From: Bradyrhizobium tropiciagri
GTDB lineage: Bacteria > Pseudomonadota > Alphaproteobacteria > Rhizobiales > Xanthobacteraceae
Direction: 5' to 3'
Length of the DNA: 64,000 nucleotides
NCBI RefSeq assembly: GCF_001189845.1
Contig: NZ_LFLZ01000016.1
Span: forward strand, 1 to 64,000
This document shows, in pieces, positions 26,792 to 35,708 of this stretch; position 1 is the first letter of the stretch; each line of letters begins with the position of its first letter. Made by a program: the position numbers and the translations under genes. Below the pieces are notes generated by a model, which was not told the origin of the DNA, made no database searches, and saw only the letters and a list, made by a program, of their open reading frames with translations.

Positions 26792-28984
26792 ATGAGCATG
26801 CAGGATGACGTCGACTTTTCGCACTATTTGAAGAGGACAGAAACGGGCTTCATCCAACTCGACCTCGCGGTAGAAGGGATCAATTGCGCGGGCTGCATGG
26901 GCAAGATCGAGCGCAATCTATCGAGCATTCCGGACGTGATCTCGGCGCGCGTGAATCTCACCGACAACCGACTGGCGCTGGAATGGAAAGCAGGCGCGCT
27001 CGATCCAGCGCTGTTCATCAAGCGGCTCGCTGAACTGGGCTATCGGGCATATCCCTTTCAGCGGGACGACGCGGAGACACTGGAATCGGAGCGGGCGCGG
27101 GACTTGCTGCGGCGGCTGGGCGTGGCTGCTTTTGCCGCGATGAACGTGATGATGCTCTCGATCCCGGTATGGTCCGGCAATGTCTCGGACATGCTGCCCG
27201 AGCAGCGCGACTTCTTTCATTGGCTCTCCGCGCTGATCGTGCTGCCGGCCGCGGCTTATTCGGCGCAGCCGTTCCTCTCCTCAGCCTTTACCGCGCTACG
27301 GGCTCGCCGGGCCAATATGGACGTGCCGATCAGCATCGGCATCTTGCTCGCGTTGGCGACTTCGCTGATCGAGACTGTCGCTCATGCCGAGCATGCATAT
27401 TTTGACGCGGCGATCATGTTGATCGCCTTCCTGCTCGCAGGCCGCTATCTCGACCAGAACATGAGACGGCGCACCCGCGCCTTCGCGGGCAATCTTGCCG
27501 CGCTCAAGGCGGAGACCGCCGCGAAGTTCATAGGCCCGACGGAGATCAGAACAGTTCCGGCATCAACGATCAAACCGGGGGACGTCGTGCTGGTGCGACC
27601 CGGCGAATGCTGTACCGTCGATGGCGACGTGATCGAGGGCCGCTCCGAGGTCGATCAAAGCCTCATTACGGGTGAGACCTTGCCCGCGCTCGTGGCGCCC
27701 GGCAGCGCAGTGTTCGCCGGTACATTGGTGCGATCGGGTACCTTGCGCGTCCGCGCGGTGGCGGCCTCGGAGGACACGCTGCTCGCCGAGATTTCTCGGC
27801 TACTTGATCATGCCCTGCAAGCGCGCTCGCGCTATCTACGCCTAGCCGAGCGCGCCTCGCGGCTCTACGCACCGATCGTCCATGCAACTGCCCTCCTGAC
27901 GATGCTCGGTTGGCTTGCCTCTGGCGCAACCTTCCATGATGCGATTGTCACGGCGATCGCGGTCTTGATCATCACCTGCCCTTGCGCGCTGGGTCTGGCT
28001 ATACCGGCGGTGCAGACCGTGGCGTCCGGCGTGCTGTTCCGGTCCGGGGTGCTGCTCAACGCCGGGGATGCGATCGAGCGCATGGCCGAAGTGAACCGGG
28101 TGGTCTTCGATAAGACCGGAACGCTGACGTTGCCGGAGCTCGATGTCGCCAATCTCGCCAGCATTCCCGACGATGTCCTCAAATTGGCGGGCCGGCTTGC
28201 ATTGTCGAGCCGCCATCCGGTCGCCGCAGCCGTCGCGCGAGCTGCCGGCGCAAGCGAGCCGCTGGCCGATATCGAAGAGGAGCTGGGGCAGGGCGTTAGG
28301 GGTTACTATCAAGGGTCGGAGGTCCGGCTCGGCCGAACGTCCTTCTGCGGCGCTGAGAGCCTCGCTGAGGAGACTCTTTGCCGTGATCCAGAGGCTTCTA
28401 TCGTCGCGTTTAGCCGCGGCGACAGCAAGCACGTCTTCGCCGTCCGCCAACGCATGCGGCCAGACGCGCCCGAGGTTGTCGCGGGCCTCGTGAGCCTTGG
28501 GGTCGCGGTAGAGATCGTGTCGGGAGATCGCGAGCCAGCAGTTCAGCGCACGGCCGCGACGCTCGGTATTCAAAATTGGCGCGCCGGCGTCTCGCCGACG
28601 GATAAGGTCGCCAGGGTCAAAAGCCTGACGGGCGAGGGATACAAGGTGCTGATGGTCGGCGATGGTTTGAACGATGCGCCCGCGCTCGCAACGGCTCATG
28701 CCTCGATGTCGCCTGTTACGGCCACTCATATGAGCCAGGCGGTCGCTGATGCGGTCTTCCTCGGTGAGCGTCTTCGGCCCGTGATGACGGCAGTTATGGC
28801 CTCGCGCAAGGCGCTGCGGCTGATGCGGCAGAACCTTTGGCTCGCTGTCGTCTACAATGTCCTGGCGGTGCCGGTTGCGATCGCCGGTCTGGTGACGCCG
28901 CTGATTGCCGCCGCGGCGATGTCAGGTTCGTCGGTGCTGGTCATGCTCAATGCGCTGCGGGCGCGAAGGAGCGAGGCAATCTGA
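26792..28984 (+). CDS. fixI: FixI, copper-transporting P1B-type ATPase
   Basis: A 730-residue heavy-metal ATPase that exports Cu(I) for insertion into cytochrome oxidase. The N-terminal HMA domain has CAGC (32-35). The CPC metal site is in ITCPCALG, the phosphorylation motif is DKTGTLT, and the hinge is GDGLNDAPAL. Eight membrane segments are visible. Its stop codon overlaps the fixS ATG. Confidence 0.96.
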   Translation: MSMQDDVDFSHYLKRTETGFIQLDLAVEGINCAGCMGKIERNLSSIPDVISARVNLTDNRLALEWKAGALDPALFIKRLAELGYRAYPFQRDDAETLESERARDLLRRLGVAAFAAMNVMMLSIPVWSGNVSDMLPEQRDFFHWLSALIVLPAAAYSAQPFLSSAFTALRARRANMDVPISIGILLALATSLIETVAHAEHAYFDAAIMLIAFLLAGRYLDQNMRRRTRAFAGNLAALKAETAAKFIGPTEIRTVPASTIKPGDVVLVRPGECCTVDGDVIEGRSEVDQSLITGETLPALVAPGSAVFAGTLVRSGTLRVRAVAASEDTLLAEISRLLDHALQARSRYLRLAERASRLYAPIVHATALLTMLGWLASGATFHDAIVTAIAVLIITCPCALGLAIPAVQTVASGVLFRSGVLLNAGDAIERMAEVNRVVFDKTGTLTLPELDVANLASIPDDVLKLAGRLALSSRHPVAAAVARAAGASEPLADIEEELGQGVRGYYQGSEVRLGRTSFCGAESLAEETLCRDPEASIVAFSRGDSKHVFAVRQRMRPDAPEVVAGLVSLGVAVEIVSGDREPAVQRTAATLGIQNWRAGVSPTDKVARVKSLTGEGYKVLMVGDGLNDAPALATAHASMSPVTATHMSQAVADAVFLGERLRPVMTAVMASRKALRLMRQNLWLAVVYNVLAVPVAIAGLVTPLIAAAAMSGSSVLVMLNALRARRSEAI

Positions 28985-29352
28985 TGGAGGTCCTGCTCTA
29001 TCTGGTTCCACTCGCTCTTGCACTGGGCTTCGTTGGCCTGCTCGGCTTTCTGTGGTCGCTGAACAGTGGTCAGTATGACGATCTCGATGGCGCGGCCTGG
29101 CGCGCCCTCGCCGATGACGAGCCCGACGAGGCGCCGGTCCAAATAGTGCAGATGGGCCAGCGTGATTGCGACGGTCTCCGCTCTGAGGAGAGTGCTATCT
29201 TGGCCGTTCCGGTGGTCCGCGGCACAGCTGAGAGACGCGCGGCTGCAAAGACATGCAGCAACAACTTGTTGATCAGGGCAATTCGTGCAGACGCGATGCG
29301 GGAAGATTGGCGATACGGGAGAGGACGTGGTCGAACCAAGCCTTGGGGGTGA
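28984..29352 (+). CDS. fixS: FixS, cbb3 oxidase maturation protein with an elongated C-terminus
   Basis: The first ~50 residues (MEVLLYLVPLALALGFVGLLGF, then WSLNSGQYDDLDGAAWR) are a normal FixS: one helix and the conserved GQ(Y/F)DD-x-GAAWR signature. Family members usually end at 50-70 residues, but this frame continues to 122 residues, with the last third overlapping the IS66 remnant on the other strand. The tail is Arg/Ala-rich and unrelated to FixS, so the natural 3' end was probably altered by the insertion. The ATG overlaps the fixI stop. Confidence 0.85.
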   Translation: MEVLLYLVPLALALGFVGLLGFLWSLNSGQYDDLDGAAWRALADDEPDEAPVQIVQMGQRDCDGLRSEESAILAVPVVRGTAERRAAAKTCSNNLLIRAIRADAMREDWRYGRGRGRTKPWG

Positions 29353-29640
29353 CCTCTTGAGGCGACAGGTCGTGATCGCCGTCAACATGATGGCGGCCCG
29401 GTTGGCGCAGCGCTGGCTGCCGGCGAAGGTCCAGTTCCACCTTCCCAAAACGATGCCTCTCAATGCACGCTCTGCACAATTGTTGGTCAAGCAGATCCTG
29501 CCTCCGTCGAGGACGCGGGCGAAATCGTGCCAGCGCCTGAGCATGTAATTCAGAGGTGTCACGACCTCGAAGGGCAGGGCGCTCTCCAACAATCGCTCGG
29601 CCGCATGCCAGTCTTCTTTCGCTTTCTTGTCCTCGCTCAG
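29276..29640 (-). pseudogene. IS66-family transposase remnant (TnpC C-terminus)
   Basis: Read on the minus strand it gives the typical TnpC end: ...LNYMLRRWHDFARVLDGG, CAERALRGIVLGRWNW, FAGSQ. A frame change follows, and the last part, EVTPKAWFDHVLSRIANLP then RLHELP, continues in another frame. The N-terminal two thirds are absent. The fragment sits at the 3' end of fixS. Confidence 0.8.
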
Positions 29641-30066
29641 TCTCTGCAGTTCCGTTATCTCACCCCGATCAATGCGCTGCCAAATTGTTATCCGCTTACC
29701 GGCGAACCTCTTAGCCAAACCCATGCGACGATAACCGGCGTCGAGATACGGCACGACAGGGAAGTCGTCCGGTAACACTTTTAGTGAGGCAATGCGCTCC
29801 TCGATGTCACGTGGAATACCCTCACTTGGATAGCTGATGAGAGAGCGAATGAAGGAGGAAGGAATCGCGGAAGGCTCCTGTGGCGCCGCCGTATGCCGCT
29901 TTTGCAACGAGAGCAATGACGAGTCCTCGGCTCCCATGCCCCGGAAGCTTCATTGGCCGCGAGAAAGGTAGGTCCTGAAACCCATGAAGCTTGCGACTAT
30001 TGAGAGCCGCGGGGGGATTTTCACTCTGCGGGTGTGGCGATGCATTGTTCCACAAGCGACGGCCTC
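29641..30066. other. Stretch between IS66 remnant and tts box
   Basis: A minus-strand open frame continues through here from the IS66 remnant, but the sequence upstream of the transposase similarity is unrecognised and has no good start. I do not call a gene. Confidence 0.35.
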
Positions 30067-30094
30067 GTCAGCTTCTGGAAAGCCTATCCAGATA
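30067..30094 (+). promoter_or_regulatory. tts box (TtsI-binding site) of the NopD-like effector
   Basis: GTCAGCTTCTGGAAAGCC matches the rhizobial tts consensus GTCAGCTT-N-TCGAAAGCT at 15 of 17 fixed positions and is followed by the CC..GATA-type tail. It lies 38 bases before the effector start codon, so transcription by the flavonoid-NodD-TtsI cascade is expected. Confidence 0.8.
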
Positions 30095-30131
30095 GGATCA
30101 GCTCAATTGATTTCTTGGACGTGAGGCTGGC

Positions 30132-32594
30132 GTGGACCCGTATAATTCCGATCCATCCAATGTAACAGCTTGGTCCCAGGTGCAGCACGCCGTCTTGGAA
30201 GAGCACCAGGGCGGCCATGCCGGGCAAGCGGGCTTTGAGCAGCACTTGGCCGAGGCGCGCCCACCCGATCCGGGTCCTATCTCCGGTGGCGGCCGCAACT
30301 ACCATCCCCATCTCTCTGCAGAACATCGGGACATCATCGATAAGGCGATTGCCCAATATGCGGATCAGAAAAAGCCAAACCCGAAGACGGTTAAGCGCTA
30401 TACTCAGGCGCTTCGCCGACTTGGAAATGATCTTGGCGCTCATCGCCTAACGATTGTTCTGGGGGACCACGAGTCCTTGGTCCGTCACGTCAAGACTTAC
30501 TTCCCAAAGGACGAAGACATGAAGAAGGGGTTGAATATCCTTCGTTCGTATCATGATCCGAGCTATGTAGCTTCTGGCGGGCGGCCGCGAACGATCCCCT
30601 CAGCGGAAGACGCGCCCCTATCAGAGCGGCTTAATGCCAGCGGCATGACGTCGGGCAGCGCTGCTCGTCATGATCGTAGTCTTCGCAGATTTTCGAACGC
30701 GCTTAAACTTGCGGGCTACTCGATATCCGGGCTGGACCACGCTGCGCGCATTGAATTTGCTCAGAAGTTGTTCCCGAAGGACGAGCATCTATTGTTCGCG
30801 TTAGGCAAGGTCGGCGATGCCGAGCACGTTTCCGGAGCGGGGGCGTCTCGGAAACCCGGCGGTCATGCTGTCCCGTCCCCCACATTGCATCTTTATCCCG
30901 ATGACGCCCGCATCATTGATAGCCTGGAAAAGGCAGAGCTGAGCATGCTCAAACCCGAGGATACTAGCCGGAGAAAAGTTGTTCAAAATCTGGCCGGCAA
31001 CCAACGAAGATTCGGTGCTTGGCTCCAAATGAATGGGCGAGGGAGCATAGTGAGCCGGCTCACCGGCACCAGTGAGCAGCAAAAGTCGTTGAACGACGAT
31101 CACAGGGACTTTAAAAAAGCCAGTCGAAACGATGACATGGGCTTCGATCGTCTTCGGAGTTACCTATGGCTCGTCGAGGCGAACGCAGCGCTGGGCGTCT
31201 CCCCTGAGCAGGCGGCTGGGGAGCCGCGGCGTGAGGAGTCGAGCTCAACGTGGTCGCCGCGCCTGCCGCACGATTTTGAGTGGCCGACGCCGGAAGCGGT
31301 ACCAGAGGGGTCGTCGGCGATCTACCGAGGCCTCGACTCTTTCGTTGACCTGCCGTACACGTCGCCGGAAGTGAGAGACGATGCTCAGTCAGCGCCGGTG
31401 GGTGGGGCTGCCGCCAGACCGCCGCTCTTCACCGGACCATCGGACGCGCCGGCTCAGTCGGCAGACACCTTCCGCGGTCTTCAGTCTTTCGTTGATCTGC
31501 CGTACACGCCGCAGCAGATGCTTGACGATGCTCAGTCAGTGCCCGTGGGTGGGATCGCCGCCAAGCCGCCGCTCTTCACCGCACCATCGGACGCGCCAGC
31601 TCAATCGGGAGATACCTTCCGCGGTCTTCAGTCTTTCGTTGACCTGCCCTACACGCCGCAGCAGATGCGCGACGATGCTCAGTCAGCGCCGGTGCTCAGC
31701 CCTGCCGATAAACCCGCGTTCTTCGTCGGGCGGCCGGGCGTACGTCAGGCGCTTGAGGACATCGGACACCGAGTCGACGCGGATTGGCAGAATGGGCGTC
31801 AGCCGGTGCCGGATTTCTTACGCAATGTCCGGGATAACATCGGGGTCCCGCCGCCCCAGTCCAGCCGCCCAACCAAGGTCTCCGTCGATGGTGAGACCCG
31901 CTCGATCCCATTGGGGCCGCTAGGACGCCGCGGTGCGCAGGTCATCCATCATCCTCGCCCGTCTCCCGTCCCGGGTGCTCAGATCGGCCCCTCGGCTACC
32001 GTTGCCTCTTCCGGCCAGCGCAGCGACGCCGTGCTGGGCCCCACGCAGTGGCTGGGTGACGAACATATCCAGCGGGACTATGAGCTCCTGGCGCAGGAGT
32101 TGCTGCAGAACAATCCGGATCTCGCCGCCCGGACGCGGTTCGTGGATCCCCTGATAGCCCAAATGTTGCGATCCCCCTCCAAGGAGGTAGCCGAACGAGC
32201 ATTAGGGTGGATTCGCCATGATACCGCCGACTTCCTGTTTCTGCCGGTAAGCGATGCCAGCGATACGGATAGACATCAGCGCGGCAGTCACTGGTCGCTG
32301 CTGCTGGTTGACCGCCGCAATTGGGGCCGGCCGGTCGCCTATCACTATGACTCCACCCAGGGATACAATGACAGGCCCGCAGCGGAACTCGCAGGACGGT
32401 TCGACGCTAACCCGCAACAGGCCCCGATAAGACAGCAGCAGAACGGTTATGACTGCGGCGTCTTTGTCGTGGACGGCACCCGGGAACTTGTTAGGCGATT
32501 GGCAGCAAGTCGGCCGGACCTGAACCTCAACAATCTTGTCATCAGTCGACCGGCACTGCGGGACCGACTAGGCGCTTGTGTCGGCTCCAGCTGA
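30132..32594 (+). CDS. nopD: Type III effector, NopD-like C48 (Ulp1/SUMO) cysteine protease
   Basis: An 820-residue protein starting at GTG 30132 behind a tts box. It has a hydrophilic N-terminus without signal peptide and a helical N-terminal half with two or three related modules (for example KTVKRYTQALRRLGNDL and RRFSNALKLAGYS). Next come about three 49-residue repeats around FVDLPYT (residues ~397-520) and a C-terminal Ulp1 peptidase. The triad is visible as His720 (GSHWSLLL), Asp740 (YHYDST) and Cys775 (NGYDCGVF), with Gln769 for the oxyanion hole. A DLNLNNL segment near the end resembles an EAR-like motif. Homologues (XopD, NopD) remove SUMO from host proteins in the plant nucleus; this role is inferred from the family. 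Confidence 0.9.
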   Translation: MDPYNSDPSNVTAWSQVQHAVLEEHQGGHAGQAGFEQHLAEARPPDPGPISGGGRNYHPHLSAEHRDIIDKAIAQYADQKKPNPKTVKRYTQALRRLGNDLGAHRLTIVLGDHESLVRHVKTYFPKDEDMKKGLNILRSYHDPSYVASGGRPRTIPSAEDAPLSERLNASGMTSGSAARHDRSLRRFSNALKLAGYSISGLDHAARIEFAQKLFPKDEHLLFALGKVGDAEHVSGAGASRKPGGHAVPSPTLHLYPDDARIIDSLEKAELSMLKPEDTSRRKVVQNLAGNQRRFGAWLQMNGRGSIVSRLTGTSEQQKSLNDDHRDFKKASRNDDMGFDRLRSYLWLVEANAALGVSPEQAAGEPRREESSSTWSPRLPHDFEWPTPEAVPEGSSAIYRGLDSFVDLPYTSPEVRDDAQSAPVGGAAARPPLFTGPSDAPAQSADTFRGLQSFVDLPYTPQQMLDDAQSVPVGGIAAKPPLFTAPSDAPAQSGDTFRGLQSFVDLPYTPQQMRDDAQSAPVLSPADKPAFFVGRPGVRQALEDIGHRVDADWQNGRQPVPDFLRNVRDNIGVPPPQSSRPTKVSVDGETRSIPLGPLGRRGAQVIHHPRPSPVPGAQIGPSATVASSGQRSDAVLGPTQWLGDEHIQRDYELLAQELLQNNPDLAARTRFVDPLIAQMLRSPSKEVAERALGWIRHDTADFLFLPVSDASDTDRHQRGSHWSLLLVDRRNWGRPVAYHYDSTQGYNDRPAAELAGRFDANPQQAPIRQQQNGYDCGVFVVDGTRELVRRLAASRPDLNLNNLVISRPALRDRLGACVGSS
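31321..31690 (+). repeat. 147-bp tandem repeats inside the NopD-like gene
   Basis: Three in-frame copies start near 31321, 31468 and 31615, the last one partial. Each encodes about 49 residues around FVDLPYT and DDAQS(A/V)PV. The last two copies are the most alike at DNA level, so copy number may vary between strains. Confidence 0.8.
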
Positions 32595-33648
32595 ACAGGG
32601 CGCGCGCCTGTAAATGCGCTTCTCGCCGATCGACAATCCGCAATCGGTGTGTTCGCAAAGCATCATAGTGTCTCACGTGAGGAGCTGAGTACGCAGACGA
32701 CTAGACCACCTGATCGACGCGTGAACGCGGGCACGGCGAGCTCCATGGATGGCATTGCGTGAAGGTGAGGCGACCTGCTGATCGGCGGGCTTGTCGGCTC
32801 GGCCAGGAGCTTCCATTCCCAGGGCAGCAATGCGCCATGATCAGCAACAAATGCTCGGCAGCACGTCTGGCTACCGAGACACCGCGAGGTCGTTTGTCCG
32901 GCAAGCTTGAGGCCGGCCTCGCGGCGGGGAAAAAGTCGATCGATAACGTCGGTCAGCTTTGGATCGGTCAGGTTAAGCCATCTTATCGCGCCTTGGCCCG
33001 ATAAGATGGCCGCATTCTTCGCGACGAATTACTGGAGGAAGATCGCGCCATCAAGGCTGAAGCGGTGGCCGCTCACTTAACGTCAGCCGAAGCCTCTCTA
33101 TGAGAGATCATCGCGGGCGGTCAATCGCAGCGTTTGCCGTTCTCGCCCCGCGTCAAGCGCGGTGAAAGCTGGCCGTTCAAAGCAACAGACTCGTCCCTCC
33201 AACCCTGAGCCGAGACCGGACGACGGGTGCGAAGAGGAGATTCTAGCTGGTGTTCTCGCCAGCGCGAGGAGACTCTGACTGTCTAGACAGCGCAGCGCGC
33301 CAAGCTAGTGGGGCGACCGTGGGAGAGATTGCTACGATGTCTCACGGTCCTCGACCGTTGAGCCTCCACGCCTAATACAAATCACGAACTGCCTGATTCG
33401 GAGTTTGTTCAAGCTTACCGTGCCTGCTTGCTCACGTCCTTCCAGCAACATGTTGGTCTGCGGGCTTAGCTTCGAATAACCTGGCGAAGCCTCTCAAGAG
33501 GGCATCTGAACTAAATTTACAATAGGCGAGGTGCCTTATCTTCTGAACAAATATCATGGCGCGAGTTCCCATGATGGCCTCTTTTTTTACGGTCGTCGCT
33601 CCTAAAAAACTATGTTACAAGCCGCTCCTCTCAAAAGGAGCATTCACT
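32595..33648. other. Gene-poor kilobase after the effector
   Basis: No supported gene. It contains one perfect 12-bp inverted repeat, listed separately, and a GTCAGCTT half tts box at 32952 with no matching second half. Confidence 0.4.
32977..33010. repeat. Perfect 12-bp inverted repeat
   Basis: GCCATCTTATCG and CGATAAGATGGC face each other across a 10-base spacer. There is no T-run, so it is not a standard terminator; it could be a protein site or a relic of a mobile element. Confidence 0.7.
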
Positions 33649-33834
33649 GTGAAAAAAGCAAGCAAGAAACGCGTTAAGCGGCGCGAGTGGACCAAGGCAG
33701 ATATCAAAGAGCTCAAAGTCCATTCGAAGGCTCGGACTCCCGTCATAAAAATTGCAAAAATGACCAAACGCAGCGTCGGTGCATTGCGCCAGAAGGCGTT
33801 AAATCTCGGAATAGGACTCGGACATCAGCGGTAG
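33649..33834 (+). CDS. Small basic HTH-like conserved hypothetical protein
   Basis: GTG 33649 with AAAGGAG nine bases upstream gives 61 residues; the frame is open further up but without a better start. The protein is Lys/Arg-rich (KKRVKRREWTKADIKELK) followed by TPVIKIAKMTKRSVGALRQKA and an LGIGLGH end, a pattern like a SANT/helix-turn-helix domain conserved in short rhizobial proteins. It probably binds nucleic acid. A strong terminator hairpin follows, so it is a single-gene unit. Confidence 0.7.
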   Translation: MKKASKKRVKRREWTKADIKELKVHSKARTPVIKIAKMTKRSVGALRQKALNLGIGLGHQR

Positions 33835-33863
33835 CTTACTTCGCAGCGCTGGTAGGCGGCACA

Positions 33864-33889
33864 AAAGGGCGGCTCGCAGGCCGCCCTTT
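33864..33889 (+). terminator. Strong hairpin terminator
   Basis: A perfect 10-bp stem, AAAGGGCGGC with GCCGCCCTTT, encloses a 6-base loop 30 bases after the small HTH-like gene. The 3' arm ends in TTT. Confidence 0.85.
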
Positions 33890-34248
33890 ACGGCCGTCGA
33901 AATTGTTTGCAGGGCCTGCCAATTGCTGTGGAAAGAGCTTTTCACGCGCTTGCTTGTCACTCTCCAGTGCTTCGTCATCTTCGAGGTTAAAGGAGTGCGA
34001 CCGCGCAGGCCGCTTTGCTCTTCTCGATCGAGAGCGAAGACAATCTGACGACCGGTCCTGCTTCGAATGTTTCCAGGCTGAATTGTTTCGATGGTCGCTT
34101 GTTCCCGTTAAGAGTTCGAGGAATGTGAGGGATCGCTGTTAAGGGCCACGATTGTCCCCGGTGACGGCGAGAAGGGGCGCTCCAACTAGCAAACCGCATC
34201 GATGCAAGTCTTGAAACCTGCGCCGCCGCTGTCGAAGCTCATGCTAGG
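33890..34248. other. Gene-poor stretch
   Basis: Nothing supported. Confidence 0.35.
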
Positions 34249-34497
34249 CTAAAGCTTTGGCGTAAGCGGTGGCCGCGGACCTTGTTGATGAACTTGAGCT
34301 GCCAAGCGATAAGGCGCGCTCAGCAGCAACTGAAAAAGCGCTCTGTTGGCTTGATAGACGGCGGTGGAGCGATTGCGTGCTGAACCCATCATCACCTGCA
34401 CGCCTTCGGCGGTGTGAAGGGACCATAACCACCTTCGACCGCGCCGCCTCACGAAATATTCGAAGGCCGGGAGAGTCGGATGGTTAACCAGCTTCAT
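34249..34497 (-). CDS. Small hypothetical protein coupled to the MarR gene
   Basis: An 82-residue frame whose ATG overlaps the MarR stop codon (ATGA), implying co-translation. It reads FEYFVRRRGRRWLWSLHT then VMMGSARNRSTAVYQANRALF, which resembles short conserved rhizobial proteins with a W-x-W strand and a helical ANRALF segment. Function unknown. Confidence 0.5.
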   Translation of the reverse strand: MKLVNHPTLPAFEYFVRRRGRRWLWSLHTAEGVQVMMGSARNRSTAVYQANRALFQLLLSAPYRLAAQVHQQGPRPPLTPKL

Positions 34498-35027
34498 TTT
34501 TGACGATTGCTCGTTTTGCTCTTCCGGATGCCAGAGCGGGCCTTCTCCAAGCGGTGCCTCACTGCAGCCAGCCCAGCAATGAACTCGCTTGATCCGTCAT
34601 GGCCGAATTCGTCAAAAGCCTGCACATCCTGCGCTTCCCCTCGAGGCATCAAGCTTGCGAGATGCTTGCGCGTTTTGGCGGTCAGCGACATCTGAACTAC
34701 ACGCGCATCGGCTGCGGAGGGTTTGCGCCGTAGGAAACCCTTCTTCTCCAGCAGCTTTGAGTGGGTCGTGACAAAGGAAGGATCGACGTGCATCAACCGT
34801 GACACCAGGTTGACGGACACGCCTTTTTCTCTGCCCAGATAGTCCACTGCCATCAGGATCATCCACTGTGGTCCAGTGATGCCAAGCACATTGGCACGGA
34901 ATTTGGCGAGTTCTTCGAGGCAGGCACTGATCGATCTGATCTCCCACACGAACGTCCGAAATATCTCCTGTCCGACAGTGGAGATGCGATAAGGCGCGGT
35001 CGGTGGACTAGGTAAATCCGGCGGCAT
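34494..35027 (-). CDS. MarR-family transcriptional regulator
   Basis: This 177-residue winged-helix regulator has the MarR core: a dimerisation helix (FVWEIRSISACLEEL), ITGPQWMILMAV, the recognition helix region VNLVSRLMHVDPSFVTTHSKLLEKKGF, and the wing RRKPSAADARVVQMSLT. Ligand and targets are unknown. The protein would usually repress its own promoter, which must lie right of 35027; no clear operator palindrome stands out. Confidence 0.9.
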   Translation of the reverse strand: MPPDLPSPPTAPYRISTVGQEIFRTFVWEIRSISACLEELAKFRANVLGITGPQWMILMAVDYLGREKGVSVNLVSRLMHVDPSFVTTHSKLLEKKGFLRRKPSAADARVVQMSLTAKTRKHLASLMPRGEAQDVQAFDEFGHDGSSEFIAGLAAVRHRLEKARSGIRKSKTSNRQK

Positions 35028-35708
35028 CGTGGGCCAGGGTTTGATCCTTTACAGACGTCCATTAGCGTGGATTAGAAGTCGGAACAATGCCACAAGTGCA
35101 AGCGACTCAGATACTTGGTACAGTTCGGACGGATGTGGGACTTGCGACAGCAAGGCGGTTAGAGGTGCTACACGCTCATTGTGTTGACCGGCCAGCGGCA
35201 GGCAGTTGCGGTGAGGTCGATATGGCGCGCTGAAAAGATCTGATCAGCCTGGCATTTCAGATGTCCGCCCGTGTATTTCCTTGTTCTTTGCCGAACTTTT
35301 CCGGCGCCTATGCCGAGCACCAGGGAGGTGCATGTTGCATTTCGTCTTCAATGGGCTGGCAAGCAGAATTGCGTCGACTGTATTTGATATCGCCCGATGC
35401 CCGGCGGTCGTTGCCCTGTAAACTTCCGTATCGTCCATTCCATCTTTCCCATACGCAGCAAATATTCGTTCAGCTGGCTGGTCCTTGTTTTCGCCTCAAC
35501 TGTCGAGCAATCGGGGCGATCGCAGCTGTCAAACACTTCTGCGATTCCCACCCAACCGATTGAACTTAACGGCTCTCAAATCATGAGTGGCAGACAAAAT
35601 CCTCGTAGCAGTAACGCTTGGTATGCGAGCGGTCGCCTCAACTGACGCTACGGCCAGCTTTAGTTCGGTCAATCGAACGCGGCTCGCTTTTCAAGAGGGA
35701 CCTGAATT
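35028..35708. other. Intergenic region before the sulfotransferase; holds a degenerate nod-box-like sequence
   Basis: No gene is supported. At 35058-35090, GTCCAT ... CGTGGAT ... GTCGGAACAAT recalls the nod box (ATCCAT ... GTGGATG ... ATCGAAACAAT), but the spacing differs by one or two bases. The nearest plus-strand gene is the sulfotransferase 600 bases on. Confidence 0.3.

Noticed and set aside
28852..29937. Long minus-strand frame of 361 residues through fixS and the IS66 remnant
   Set aside because: Its right part is unrecognised and its left part overlaps fixI/fixS antisense; only the IS66 TnpC similarity in the middle is real.
35353..35369. TGGCAAG...TTGC before the sulfotransferase
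   Set aside because: The GG-to-GC spacing is eleven bases, one too many for sigma-54.
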